A DNA stretch of 64,000 nt from Magnetospirillum molischianum DSM 120 (GTDB lineage: Bacteria > Pseudomonadota > Alphaproteobacteria > Rhodospirillales > Magnetospirillaceae). Under the pieces are notes generated by a model. It was given only the letters and a program-made list of their open reading frames with translations. It was not told where the DNA came from and searched no databases. The position numbers and the translations under genes are program-made. The DNA lies in NCBI RefSeq assembly GCF_000294655.1, contig NZ_CAHP01000009.1, positions 6,059 through 70,058 of the forward strand, read 5' to 3'. Positions within the stretch are counted from its first letter, which is position 1. Every line of letters starts with the position of its first letter. This document shows, piece after piece, positions 16,727 through 24,686 of the stretch.

Positions 16727-17575
16727 ATGACGACCGAGGCGATACACGCCGGAGCCCGCACCACCGCCGTCGCGACAGAAACGGCGCGGGCTCCATCCGG
16801 GCGGCAGACAGCGACCGCCCGGACCCTGATCGGCCTTATCCTGCCGGTCGGGTTGGCCCTGATCTGGGAAGCTCTGGTCGCCCTCAACTGGGCCGATGGA
16901 CGGCTACTACCAACACCATCGAAGGTGATCGCCACATTGGTGGCGCTGGCCCAAACCGGCGATCTCGACAACCACATCCTGGCGACGTTGCAGCGGGTTG
17001 CACTCGGCTTTTCCTTCGGCGTCGTCGCCGGAACCCTGTTCGGCGCAATCAGTGGCTATTGGACCACGGCGCGTCAGGTGATCGACCCAACGCTTCAGGC
17101 ATTGCGCAACATCCCTTCAATTGCCTGGGTGCCGCTATTCATCCTGTGGTTCGGTATCTTCGAAACCTCAAAAGTGATTCTGATCGCGGTCGGCGTGTTC
17201 TTTCCGATCTATCTCAGCCTGTCGGGAGCGATCCTGAGCGTTGACCGCAAATTGGTCGAGGTTGGTCGCATTTTCCGTTTCAGCCACCGCGAGATGATCA
17301 CTCGGATCCTGTTGCCCGCGACGCTGCCGACCTATGTCATCGCGTTACGATCCGGCCTGGGTCTGGGGTGGATGTTCGTGGTGGCGGCAGAATTCATGGG
17401 AGCGGAACAAGGGTTGGGATTCCTGCTGATCGACGGCCAACAGACCGGACGGCCCGCGGTCATCCTGGCGTCGATCACCGCCTTCGCCATTCTGGGAAAG
17501 CTGACCGATTGGCTGCTGGCCTCGGCGTCGGCCCGCTTCCTGACATGGCAGGATTCCTTCAAACCGACGGAGTAG
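16727..17575 (+). CDS. ssuC: Sulfonate-type ABC transporter permease
   Basis: The 282-residue inner-membrane protein has six predicted hydrophobic segments and the BPD-transporter EAA-loop region (VEVGRIFRFSHREMITRILLPATLP). N-terminal residues 1-25 are cytoplasmic and polar. It begins two bases after the binding-protein stop, so it is in the same transcript. The sequence matches the SsuC/TauC group. Confidence 0.88.
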   Translation: MTTEAIHAGARTTAVATETARAPSGRQTATARTLIGLILPVGLALIWEALVALNWADGRLLPTPSKVIATLVALAQTGDLDNHILATLQRVALGFSFGVVAGTLFGAISGYWTTARQVIDPTLQALRNIPSIAWVPLFILWFGIFETSKVILIAVGVFFPIYLSLSGAILSVDRKLVEVGRIFRFSHREMITRILLPATLPTYVIALRSGLGLGWMFVVAAEFMGAEQGLGFLLIDGQQTGRPAVILASITAFAILGKLTDWLLASASARFLTWQDSFKPTE

Positions 17576-17579
17576 ACCG

Positions 17580-18350
17580 ATGTTGACCATCACCACCGTC
17601 GATAAGCGCTATCCCAACGGCACCCTGGCCTTATCCGGTCTTGATCTTACCGTCCGGGAAGGCGAGATCGTCGCCATCCTCGGCGGCTCCGGCTGCGGCA
17701 AAAGTACGCTGTTGCGGCTGATTTCCGGCCTCGATACGCCGTCACGGGGACGCCTCGCGCTGGAAGGAACGCCGATCTTGGCACCTCGCCCCGAAATCGG
17801 CGTGGTGTTCCAGGAGCCTCGACTGATGCCGTGGCTGACGATCGGCCAAAACGTCGCGTTCGGCATCCGTCATCTGCCGACCGAGGAGCGTGAAACCCGT
17901 GTTTCCGAAGCACTGGAGCGAGTTGGGTTGGCAGCTCACCAGTCTCACTGGCCACGCGAATTGTCGGGCGGACAGGCTCAACGCGTCGCCCTGGCCCGCG
18001 CACTGGTCGGACGACCCAAGGTTCTGCTGCTCGACGAACCGTTCTCGGCACTGGACGCTTTGACCCGAAGCGATCTCCAGGAGCATCTTCTCGATCTGTG
18101 GGCCTATGATCGTCCGACCCTGATCCTGGTGACCCACGACATCGAGGAAGCCCTGTTCCTGGCCGACCGCATCGTGGTGATGCAGCCCGATCCCGGCCGC
18201 GTCAGGGTTGAGGTAACCCCACCATTGGCCCGGCCACGGGACCGGCTCGACACTGAATTTCTCGATTGGAAGAACCGCCTGCTCGGCGAACTGGGCCATG
18301 CCAGCCGCCGTCCCAGCAGCGATGAGGCCTTTCCAGCCGTGGCAATTTGA
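17580..18350 (+). CDS. ssuB: Sulfonate-type ABC transporter ATPase
   Basis: The 256-residue nucleotide-binding subunit has Walker A GGSGCGKSTLL, Q-loop QEPRLMPWLT, signature LSGGQAQRVALARAL, Walker B VLLLDEPFSALD and the H-loop THDIEEAL. The EPRLMPWLT Q-loop is typical of SsuB/TauB/nitrate-type importers. It is separated from the permease by four bases. Confidence 0.9.
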   Translation: MLTITTVDKRYPNGTLALSGLDLTVREGEIVAILGGSGCGKSTLLRLISGLDTPSRGRLALEGTPILAPRPEIGVVFQEPRLMPWLTIGQNVAFGIRHLPTEERETRVSEALERVGLAAHQSHWPRELSGGQAQRVALARALVGRPKVLLLDEPFSALDALTRSDLQEHLLDLWAYDRPTLILVTHDIEEALFLADRIVVMQPDPGRVRVEVTPPLARPRDRLDTEFLDWKNRLLGELGHASRRPSSDEAFPAVAI

Positions 18351-18384
18351 CTCTCTCCCCTCCCCCCTCGTCCCCGGAGAAAGA

Positions 18385-18897
18385 ATGAACGCCGAAGATC
18401 TTCGCACCCTTCAGGCTCCGTTGAAGGAAGCCTATAAGACCACCCCCGGCTCTGCCCTGGTCACCCTGTCGTCGCGGGGCGATCTCGACGCCGACGATGT
18501 TGTCTGCCGCGTTGAAACCGGGCGTACCCTGGTCGCCGCCGGACTCCATCCGGCCACCGGCGGCACCGGTGCCTTCGCCTGTTCCGGCAATATGCTGCTG
18601 GATGCACTGGCCGCCTGTGCCGGTGTCACGTTGAAAGCGGTCGCTACAGCGATTGGCTTTGAACTGAAAAGCGGCAGCATCACCGTCGAGGGCGATCTCG
18701 ATTTCCGTGGCACCCTGGGCGTGGCGAAGGATGCCCCAGTCGGTTTTGCCGCAATCCGCATCGGCTTTTCGCTCGACACGACCGAGCCGCCCGAGCGGAT
18801 CGATCAGTTGATCCGGCTGACCGAGCGTTATTGCGTCGTGTTCCAGACCTTGGCCCATCCGCCGATCTTGTCATTGAAGAGCGATCATCATGAGTGA
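18385..18897 (+). CDS. OsmC/Ohr-family protein
   Basis: The 170-residue protein matches the OsmC fold. The two conserved cysteines are in LDALAACAGVTLKAVA and ERYCVVFQTL; the family uses them to reduce hydroperoxides. Two further cysteines (DDVVCRVE and AFACSGN) are present. Its place between a sulfonate-type transporter and a PLP-dependent sulfur enzyme suggests a role with thiol or persulfide intermediates rather than general peroxide defence, which is inference. The stop overlaps the next start (ATGAGTGA). Confidence 0.8.
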   Translation: MNAEDLRTLQAPLKEAYKTTPGSALVTLSSRGDLDADDVVCRVETGRTLVAAGLHPATGGTGAFACSGNMLLDALAACAGVTLKAVATAIGFELKSGSITVEGDLDFRGTLGVAKDAPVGFAAIRIGFSLDTTEPPERIDQLIRLTERYCVVFQTLAHPPILSLKSDHHE

Positions 18898-20053
18898 ATC
18901 CTTCCTGCGACCGGAAACCCTCGCCGCCCATGCAATGGGTGCAATCGACGCCCGGACCGGAGCGATCATCCCTCCGATCCACCCCTCGACCACCTACGAA
19001 CGCGATGCCGATCTTCGCTATTCGCGCGGTCACTGTTATTCGAGAGGCGATAACCCCACCGACGAATCCGCCGCCGCGACCCTGACCGCATTGGAAGGCG
19101 GCACGCAGACCCTGTTGTTCGCCTCGGGGATGGCGGCAGCGACAGCGGTGTTCCAGGCGCTGGAGCCGGGCGATCACGTCCTGGCCCCTCAGGTGATGTA
19201 TTGGGCCTTGCGGTCATGGCTGAGTGGATTCGCCACGCGCTGGGGTCTTGAGATCGAACTGGTCGATACCAGCGACCTCAATGCGGTCAAAGCGGCGCTG
19301 CGTCCGGGAAAGACCCGGCTCCTCTGGGTCGAAAGCCCGGCTAATCCGCTCTGGTCGGTGAGCGATATCGCCGCCCTGGCCGACCTCGCCCGTCGTGTCG
19401 GAGCCAGGCTTGCTGTCGATTCCACCGTTGCCACCCCGGTTCTGACCCGTCCGCTGTCGCTGGGGGCCGACATCGTGATGCATTCGGCCACCAAATATCT
19501 GAATGGTCATTCCGACGTCGTGGCCGGAACCCTGACCACTGCCCGCCAAGACGAATTCTGGGCGCGGATCAAAGCCGTTCAGGTCCAGGGCGGCGGCATT
19601 CTCGGGCCGTTCGAGGCATGGCTTCTGCAACGCGGCTTGCGCACGCTCTATCCCCGCGTCCGCTGGCAATCGGCCTCGGCGCTGACCCTGGCCGAACGGC
19701 TGGCGGTCCATCCCGGCGTGCTTGAGGTGCTTTATCCCGGTCTCCCCGGCTTTCCCGGCCACGATCTGGCGCGCCGACAGATGGAGGGCGGCTTCGGCGC
19801 AATGCTGTCGGTGCGGATCAGGGGGGGACGCGAGGCAGCGATTGCGACCGCCGCCAATGTTCATCTGTGGCGAAGGGCAACCTCGCTGGGCGGGGTCGAA
19901 AGCCTGATCGAGCATCGCGCCAGCATCGAAGGCCCGACATCGCCTGTTCCCGACGATCTGTTGCGTCTGTCGGTCGGCATCGAATCGGTCGAGGATTTAT
20001 GGACCGATTTCGATGTCGCGCTGACGGCCGCTTCTGCGGCGCAAGGAGAGTAG
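18890..20053 (+). CDS. PLP-dependent Cys/Met metabolism enzyme (cystathionine lyase/synthase family)
   Basis: The 387-residue enzyme shows the family signatures: YSRGDNPTDESAAATLTALEGG, LFASGMAAATAVF, the PLP-binding lysine in HSATKYLNGHSDVVAG, and the C-terminal SLGGVESLIEHRAS. This group includes cystathionine beta-lyase, cystathionine gamma-synthase and methionine gamma-lyase; the sequence alone does not separate them. In this operon it may release or fix sulfur from an imported organosulfur compound. It overlaps osmC by eight bases. Confidence 0.85.
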   Translation: MSESFLRPETLAAHAMGAIDARTGAIIPPIHPSTTYERDADLRYSRGHCYSRGDNPTDESAAATLTALEGGTQTLLFASGMAAATAVFQALEPGDHVLAPQVMYWALRSWLSGFATRWGLEIELVDTSDLNAVKAALRPGKTRLLWVESPANPLWSVSDIAALADLARRVGARLAVDSTVATPVLTRPLSLGADIVMHSATKYLNGHSDVVAGTLTTARQDEFWARIKAVQVQGGGILGPFEAWLLQRGLRTLYPRVRWQSASALTLAERLAVHPGVLEVLYPGLPGFPGHDLARRQMEGGFGAMLSVRIRGGREAAIATAANVHLWRRATSLGGVESLIEHRASIEGPTSPVPDDLLRLSVGIESVEDLWTDFDVALTAASAAQGE

Positions 20054-20055
20054 AT

Positions 20056-20928
20056 ATGTCGGCCGCCGCAAAGAAACAGAAGATCGCTCCGATATCCGAG
20101 GCTCAGGCACTGAAGGACTCGATCCGGGCCGAGGCAATCGCCCTGGGAGCCGATCTGGTCGGCTTCGCCCCGGTCGGGCGCTGGGCCGAAATCGGCGAGG
20201 TTCCGCCCGATTATCGCCCCGAAGCGATCTACGCCAAGGCCCAATCGGTAGTGGTGATCGGAGTTCCGATGGTACTTCCGATCATCGAATCAACGCCGTC
20301 GATCAATTATCAGGAAATGTACGACACCTCGAACCGCCTGCTGGACGAGATCAGTTTCCGCATCGCCAACTGGCTCAACCGGACCGGCCACCCGACCCTG
20401 TGCATGCCGCGCGACGGCTATGCCAGCCTTGAAGCGCTGCTCGACAACCCGTTCGGATCGTTCAGCCACACCTACGCCGCCAAATATGCCGGTCTGGGCA
20501 CGGTGGGGATGTCGCGGAATCTGATGGTGCCGGATTACGGCCCCCGTGTCCGTCTCAACTCGATCATCACTTCGGCCGAACTGCCCCCCGACCCGATGCA
20601 GCCCGAGGAATTGTGCACCAAGTGCCGGATCTGCGAGAAAGCTTGTCCGACCGGCGCGATTAAGGCCCGGCCCGATATGATCCTGGGCGATCTCGACAAG
20701 GATGAATGCACCCGCCACCATATCCTGCTGCGCGATGAGGGGCACTGGCCGTGCGGTATCTGCGCCAAGGTGTGCCCCGAGGGAGCCGACCGCAAATTCT
20801 TCGAATGCCTCAGTCCGAAGCGCTATCTCGACGAACCCGCCGCCCTGGAGAAGAACCCAGACGATCCGCGCTACAAACGGCTGGTCCATCTGCGCCGCCA
20901 CGGTTCGAAGGGCAATCGGCTGTCCTGA
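20056..20928 (+). CDS. QueG-like 4Fe-4S protein lacking the HEAT domain
   Basis: The 290-residue protein resembles the catalytic part of epoxyqueuosine reductase QueG and reductive dehalogenases. It has an N-terminal domain with VVVIGVPM and a YAAKYAGLGTVGMSRNLMVPDYGPRVRLNSI segment (the GLG-GK-like motif), then a cluster motif CTKCRICEKACP and a second motif CGICAKVCP. True QueG has a C-terminal HEAT-repeat tRNA-binding region; this protein ends soon after the clusters. It lies two bases after the PLP enzyme, so a role in the same sulfur pathway, perhaps corrinoid-dependent, is plausible but unproven. Confidence 0.65.
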   Translation: MSAAAKKQKIAPISEAQALKDSIRAEAIALGADLVGFAPVGRWAEIGEVPPDYRPEAIYAKAQSVVVIGVPMVLPIIESTPSINYQEMYDTSNRLLDEISFRIANWLNRTGHPTLCMPRDGYASLEALLDNPFGSFSHTYAAKYAGLGTVGMSRNLMVPDYGPRVRLNSIITSAELPPDPMQPEELCTKCRICEKACPTGAIKARPDMILGDLDKDECTRHHILLRDEGHWPCGICAKVCPEGADRKFFECLSPKRYLDEPAALEKNPDDPRYKRLVHLRRHGSKGNRLS

Positions 20929-20969
20929 TTCCGCCAAAACGGTTAAGGTCGTTCGTTGCTTGGCGGACG

Positions 20970-22223
20970 ATGGGGGAACGGTTGGAAACGAAAGCGGAGC
21001 CCGCCGACGCGGTGGTGATCGGCGGCGGGCCAGCCGGTTTGATGGCTGCCGAAACACTGGCCGCGCAAGGCTTCTCGGTTGCGCTATACGATGCGATGCC
21101 GTCACCGGGTCGCAAGTTCCTGCTGGCGGGCAAGGGAGGGCTGAACCTCACCCACACCGAGCCGATGGAACGCTTCGTCGAACGCTATGGCGCGCAGGCC
21201 GACCGCTTCGGCCCGCTGCTGGCGGCATTCGGTCCGGCAGAGCTGCGCGCCTGGGCCGAAGAATTGGGGATCGAAACCTTCGTCGGCAGTTCCGGCCGGG
21301 TATTTCCCGCCGGGATGAAGGCGGCTCCGTTGCTGCGGGCATGGCTGCGCCGGTTGAAAGCATCGGGAATCGCCCTTCATGTCCGTCATCGTTGGCAAGG
21401 CTGGGACGAAACCGGCGCGCTTGCCTTCTCAACGCCTGCGGGGGTGATCAAGGTTCGAGCATCGGCGGTTGTGCTGGCGCTGGGTGGCGCGTCATGGCCG
21501 CAACTCGGCTCGGACGGGGCCTGGGTCGGGCGATTGACCGAACGTGGCCTCACTGTCGCGACACTGCGCCCGGCCAATTGTGGCTTCGATCTCGATTGGA
21601 GTCCGACCTTCGCCGAACGCTGCGCCGGAACCCGGCTGTCCACGGTTGAACTGAGCTTTGACGGCGTAGTCCGACGCGGCGAGCTGACCCTGACTGCGAC
21701 CGGGATCGAGGGCGGACTGGTCTACGCTCTTGCCGCGCCGTTGCGCGATGCGATCGAGCGTGACGGGATCGCCCTTCCGACCCTCGACTTGATGCCGGAT
21801 TGGAGCCGCGAGCGGATCGAAGCGGCGTTGCGAAGGCCACGCGGATCGCGCTCATTCTCGACTTTTCTGCGCAAAGCCCTTCCGCTTGACGCCAACGCGG
21901 TGATGGTGCTGCGCGAAATCCTTCCATCCACCAGCCTCGGCGATCCCGTCGCCCTGGCTGCCGCGATCAAGGGAGGCACCCTGCGGTTATTACGTCCGCG
22001 CCCCCTGGCCGAAGCGATCTCGACGGCGGGAGGACTGAGCTTCGACGAGGTGGATGAGCATCTGATGCTGCGCCGCCTGCCTGGACAGTTCGTCGCCGGA
22101 GAAATGCTGGATTGGGAAGCGCCGACCGGGGGCTATCTGCTCACCGGCTGTTTCGCCAGCGGCCGCGTCGCTGGATTGGGAGCCGCCGATTGGCTGCATG
22201 CCCTAAGAAAAGAAGCGAAATAA
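20970..22223 (+). CDS. HI0933/YhiN-type FAD flavoprotein
   Basis: The 417-residue protein begins with the FAD dinucleotide fold VVIGGGPAGLMAAETLAAQGFSVALYDA, then the family motif GRKFLLAGKGGLNLTH. The end is DWEAPTGGYLLTGCFASGRVAGLGAADWL. It belongs to the HI0933-like flavoproteins (TIGR03862-type), whose reaction is mostly unknown. The start at 20970 follows GGCGGA and avoids the overlap with the Fe-S gene. It is transcribed in the same direction as the sulfur operon, 41 bp downstream, and may be part of it. Confidence 0.8.
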   Translation: MGERLETKAEPADAVVIGGGPAGLMAAETLAAQGFSVALYDAMPSPGRKFLLAGKGGLNLTHTEPMERFVERYGAQADRFGPLLAAFGPAELRAWAEELGIETFVGSSGRVFPAGMKAAPLLRAWLRRLKASGIALHVRHRWQGWDETGALAFSTPAGVIKVRASAVVLALGGASWPQLGSDGAWVGRLTERGLTVATLRPANCGFDLDWSPTFAERCAGTRLSTVELSFDGVVRRGELTLTATGIEGGLVYALAAPLRDAIERDGIALPTLDLMPDWSRERIEAALRRPRGSRSFSTFLRKALPLDANAVMVLREILPSTSLGDPVALAAAIKGGTLRLLRPRPLAEAISTAGGLSFDEVDEHLMLRRLPGQFVAGEMLDWEAPTGGYLLTGCFASGRVAGLGAADWLHALRKEAK

Positions 22224-22242
22224 AATGGAGACTAAAAACTGA

Positions 22243-22278
22243 CCCATCCCCGGACGGCAAAAGCCGCCCGGAGATGGG
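22243..22278 (-). terminator. Hairpin between the flavoprotein gene and paaK
   Basis: Interrupted stem CCCATC-CCGG-CGGC / GCCG-CCGG-GATGGG with loop AAAA. On the minus strand a five-T run follows a few bases later, which fits a terminator for paaK. Confidence 0.5.
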
Positions 22279-22323
22279 GGCCGGGGCGCGTGCACGGCGA
22301 GGTCCCCCCGAACCCGCCGAAAG

Positions 22324-23643
22324 CTACGCCCCTTCCTTGCGCAGATCCCGTACCCGCACCGCCTTGCCTTCCGAGCGGGGCAATTGCCCAGGCAGACGAA
22401 CCAAAGCCTCACACGACACGCCGATCGTCGATTTGATGTGATGGCGAACCTGATTAGCGAGACGAGCACGATCCTCTTCGCTTGACGGAGAATCGGTTTC
22501 GACCTCGACGGTCAGGTGGTCAAGCCAGCCCTGGCGGGACAGAATCAACTGGTAATGTGGCGCAATCCCCGGCAAACCGAGCAAAATCGACTCGATCTGA
22601 CTAGGGTAGACATTAACACCACGGATAATCAACATGTCGTCATTGCGGCCGGTGACCCGCAAAATCCGCAAATGAGTACGACCGCAAGAACAGGGTTCCT
22701 CGGTAATCATCGAGATGTCGCGGGTGCGGTAGCGCACCATTGGCAACGCTTGTTTGGTCAGGGTCGTGATAACCAGTTCACCGGGTTGCCCCATCGGCAC
22801 CGGCTCCAGCGTTTCGGGATTGATCACCTCGAACAGAAAATGATCTTCCCACCCGTGCATGCCGTTGCGCTGGCTGCACTCCATCGCCACACCCGGCCCC
22901 ATCACCTCGGACAGGCCATAAGAGTCGATTGAACGAATGCCAAGCCGACGGTCAAGCTCGCCTCGCATCGTCTCGGACCACGGTTCGGCACCGAATACGC
23001 CAATCCGCAACGAGCCCGACGCCAGATCGACCCCCATCCGTTCGGCGGTTTCAACCAGATTGAGGGCATAAGACGGAGTTGCGTTCAGGATTGTCGCGCC
23101 GAAATCGCAGATCAGCCGGATCTGCTTTTCGGTTTGACCGCCCGACATCGGGACAACGGTGCAGCCCAGCCGCTCGGCCCCGTAATGGAAGCCCAAACCG
23201 CCGGTGAACAGACCATACCCCAGGGCATTATGCATCACGTCGCCGGGCCGCCCTCCGGCACAGGCCAGCGAACGAGCAATCAGACCGGCCCAGGTCTCCA
23301 GATCATCGGCGGTATAGCCGACAACGGTCGGACGGCCGGTAGTGCCGGAACTGGCATGCAACCGCACAACCTGCTCGCGCGGGACCGCGAATAGTCCAAA
23401 AGGATAATTGTCGCGCAGGTCGGTTTTGACGGTGAACGGAAAGCGGGTGATGTCCTCCAACGAGGTCAGATCCTCGGGCCGTACTCCGGCACGGTCGAAC
23501 GCCTGACGATGATGGGGAACGCAGGTATACGCGCGGCCAAGCGTTTCCTTCAGCCGTTCAAGCTGCAATCGACGCAGGGCCGAGCGGTCAAGACGCTCGA
23601 TTTCCGGCGCAAAATAGAACGGCGCGGCACCGACTGCCGACAT
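22324..23643 (-). CDS. paaK: Phenylacetate-CoA ligase
   Basis: This 439-residue AMP-forming ligase converts phenylacetate, CoA and ATP to phenylacetyl-CoA. Markers are the adenylation loop HASSGTTGRPTVVGYT, GYGLFTGGLGFHYGAERLGCTVVPMSGG, SYGLSEVMGPGVAMEC, and the PaaK C-terminal domain with MLIIRGVNVYPSQIE. It lies downstream on the minus strand of a DmsC-like membrane protein and prpE. No paaABCDE or paaG is visible, so aerobic Paa degradation is not encoded here; anaerobic phenylacetate or indolepyruvate metabolism is an alternative. Confidence 0.92.
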   Translation of the reverse strand: MSAVGAAPFYFAPEIERLDRSALRRLQLERLKETLGRAYTCVPHHRQAFDRAGVRPEDLTSLEDITRFPFTVKTDLRDNYPFGLFAVPREQVVRLHASSGTTGRPTVVGYTADDLETWAGLIARSLACAGGRPGDVMHNALGYGLFTGGLGFHYGAERLGCTVVPMSGGQTEKQIRLICDFGATILNATPSYALNLVETAERMGVDLASGSLRIGVFGAEPWSETMRGELDRRLGIRSIDSYGLSEVMGPGVAMECSQRNGMHGWEDHFLFEVINPETLEPVPMGQPGELVITTLTKQALPMVRYRTRDISMITEEPCSCGRTHLRILRVTGRNDDMLIIRGVNVYPSQIESILLGLPGIAPHYQLILSRQGWLDHLTVEVETDSPSSEEDRARLANQVRHHIKSTIGVSCEALVRLPGQLPRSEGKAVRVRDLRKEGA

Positions 23644-23819
23644 TCCCGACTCTCCCTAGCGACTAATGCCGGAGGCACCTGACGCCACCCGGTCCGAAGG
23701 GGAAGACATCCCTCGATTCGGCTGCAAAAACAAGCTCGAATCTTACACCACAGTATAATTTCAGTCACCCCTGCTCGCCTCCCCGCCGAAGAGAACCGAC
23801 GACGGAACCAATGCAGCAT

Positions 23820-24605
23820 CTAATGGGTGTATGTTGCACGCATCAGGATAACCAGCCGGAGCGCCCACCCCCCGATCACCACGGCCAAACCAGCCGCCGC
23901 CAGCGCCGACGAGGCCAAAGCGGGCACCACACCCGCAACCATCGTCAAGACCAGAGGAACGACATTGCCGCCCAGGGCGAAGGGAGTCGAAAAAGCCAGC
24001 AGCACTGAAGCCGTCGCCACCGGAGCGGACTCTCCAGTCAAACGACGGCGATAGGCCATCCACACCAGCAACCGCGCCGCCACCAGGGCGATCAACAACC
24101 CGGCCGTCCAGTCAGGAGTCGCCTCGGATAGGATCAGCGGCGCCAGAAGCAGCAACAGGCCACTTCCCTCGGCGAATGCACTGGTCAATAGCAGCGGCAG
24201 ATGCAACGGCGCGGACCAGGCCGGAACCGCACGAACGGACTCGATTTGGCGGCCCTGGGCGTAGAGCAGCACCACCGACGGCAGCCACAAAAGGCGAACG
24301 AGATCGGGCCAGCCCAGTACGGCACCGCTTAATGGAAACAGCGCGCCCCCCGCCACGGCGGCGACCCAACGCCACGCCCCGTCAGCGCCGGACAGAGCCG
24401 GCCGCAACCACAGTGCCAGCAAGCCGCCCCCGACCAGCATCAGACCGGGAATCACTCCCCCGGCCCCGACCTCCAGACCAGCGTAGCCGCCCAGCGACAG
24501 AACGGTGAGCAACCCGGCTCCCGACCCGGACAGCACCAATCCAGCCGCCGCGATCGTATCGGTCTGTACCGGACCCGGCATCGTGGCATCCCTCGGCTCA
24601 GTCAT
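23820..24605 (-). CDS. DmsC-family membrane anchor-like protein (PadD-like?)
   Basis: The 261-residue protein has about eight hydrophobic segments. Features reminiscent of the DmsC anchor family are the first-helix GSGAGLLTVLSL, a basic-aromatic loop WLRPALSGADGAWRW before a helix, and LLYAQGRQIESVRAVPAWSAPLHLPLLLTSAFAEGSGLLL. Such anchors carry quinol electrons to molybdopterin enzymes. No catalytic DmsA or Fe-S DmsB subunit is in the window. The neighbour paaK invites comparison with PadD, the proposed membrane subunit of phenylacetyl-CoA:acceptor oxidoreductase. The start at 24605 follows GGAAAGACACGGAA. Confidence 0.55.
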   Translation of the reverse strand: MTEPRDATMPGPVQTDTIAAAGLVLSGSGAGLLTVLSLGGYAGLEVGAGGVIPGLMLVGGGLLALWLRPALSGADGAWRWVAAVAGGALFPLSGAVLGWPDLVRLLWLPSVVLLYAQGRQIESVRAVPAWSAPLHLPLLLTSAFAEGSGLLLLLAPLILSEATPDWTAGLLIALVAARLLVWMAYRRRLTGESAPVATASVLLAFSTPFALGGNVVPLVLTMVAGVVPALASSALAAAGLAVVIGGWALRLVILMRATYTH

Positions 24606-24636
24606 TTCCGTGTCTTTCCTGTCGTCGTCCCGCCAT

Positions 24637-24666
24637 AAAAAACCGGGGGCGCGCACGCCCCCGGTT
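24637..24666 (-). terminator. Intrinsic terminator after prpE
   Basis: Stem AACCGGGGGCG / CGCCCCCGGTT, followed on the minus strand by six T and ATGG. It separates prpE from the membrane-protein gene, though read-through is possible. Confidence 0.85.
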
Positions 24667-24686
24667 CAATGCCAAACACGTCGGAC

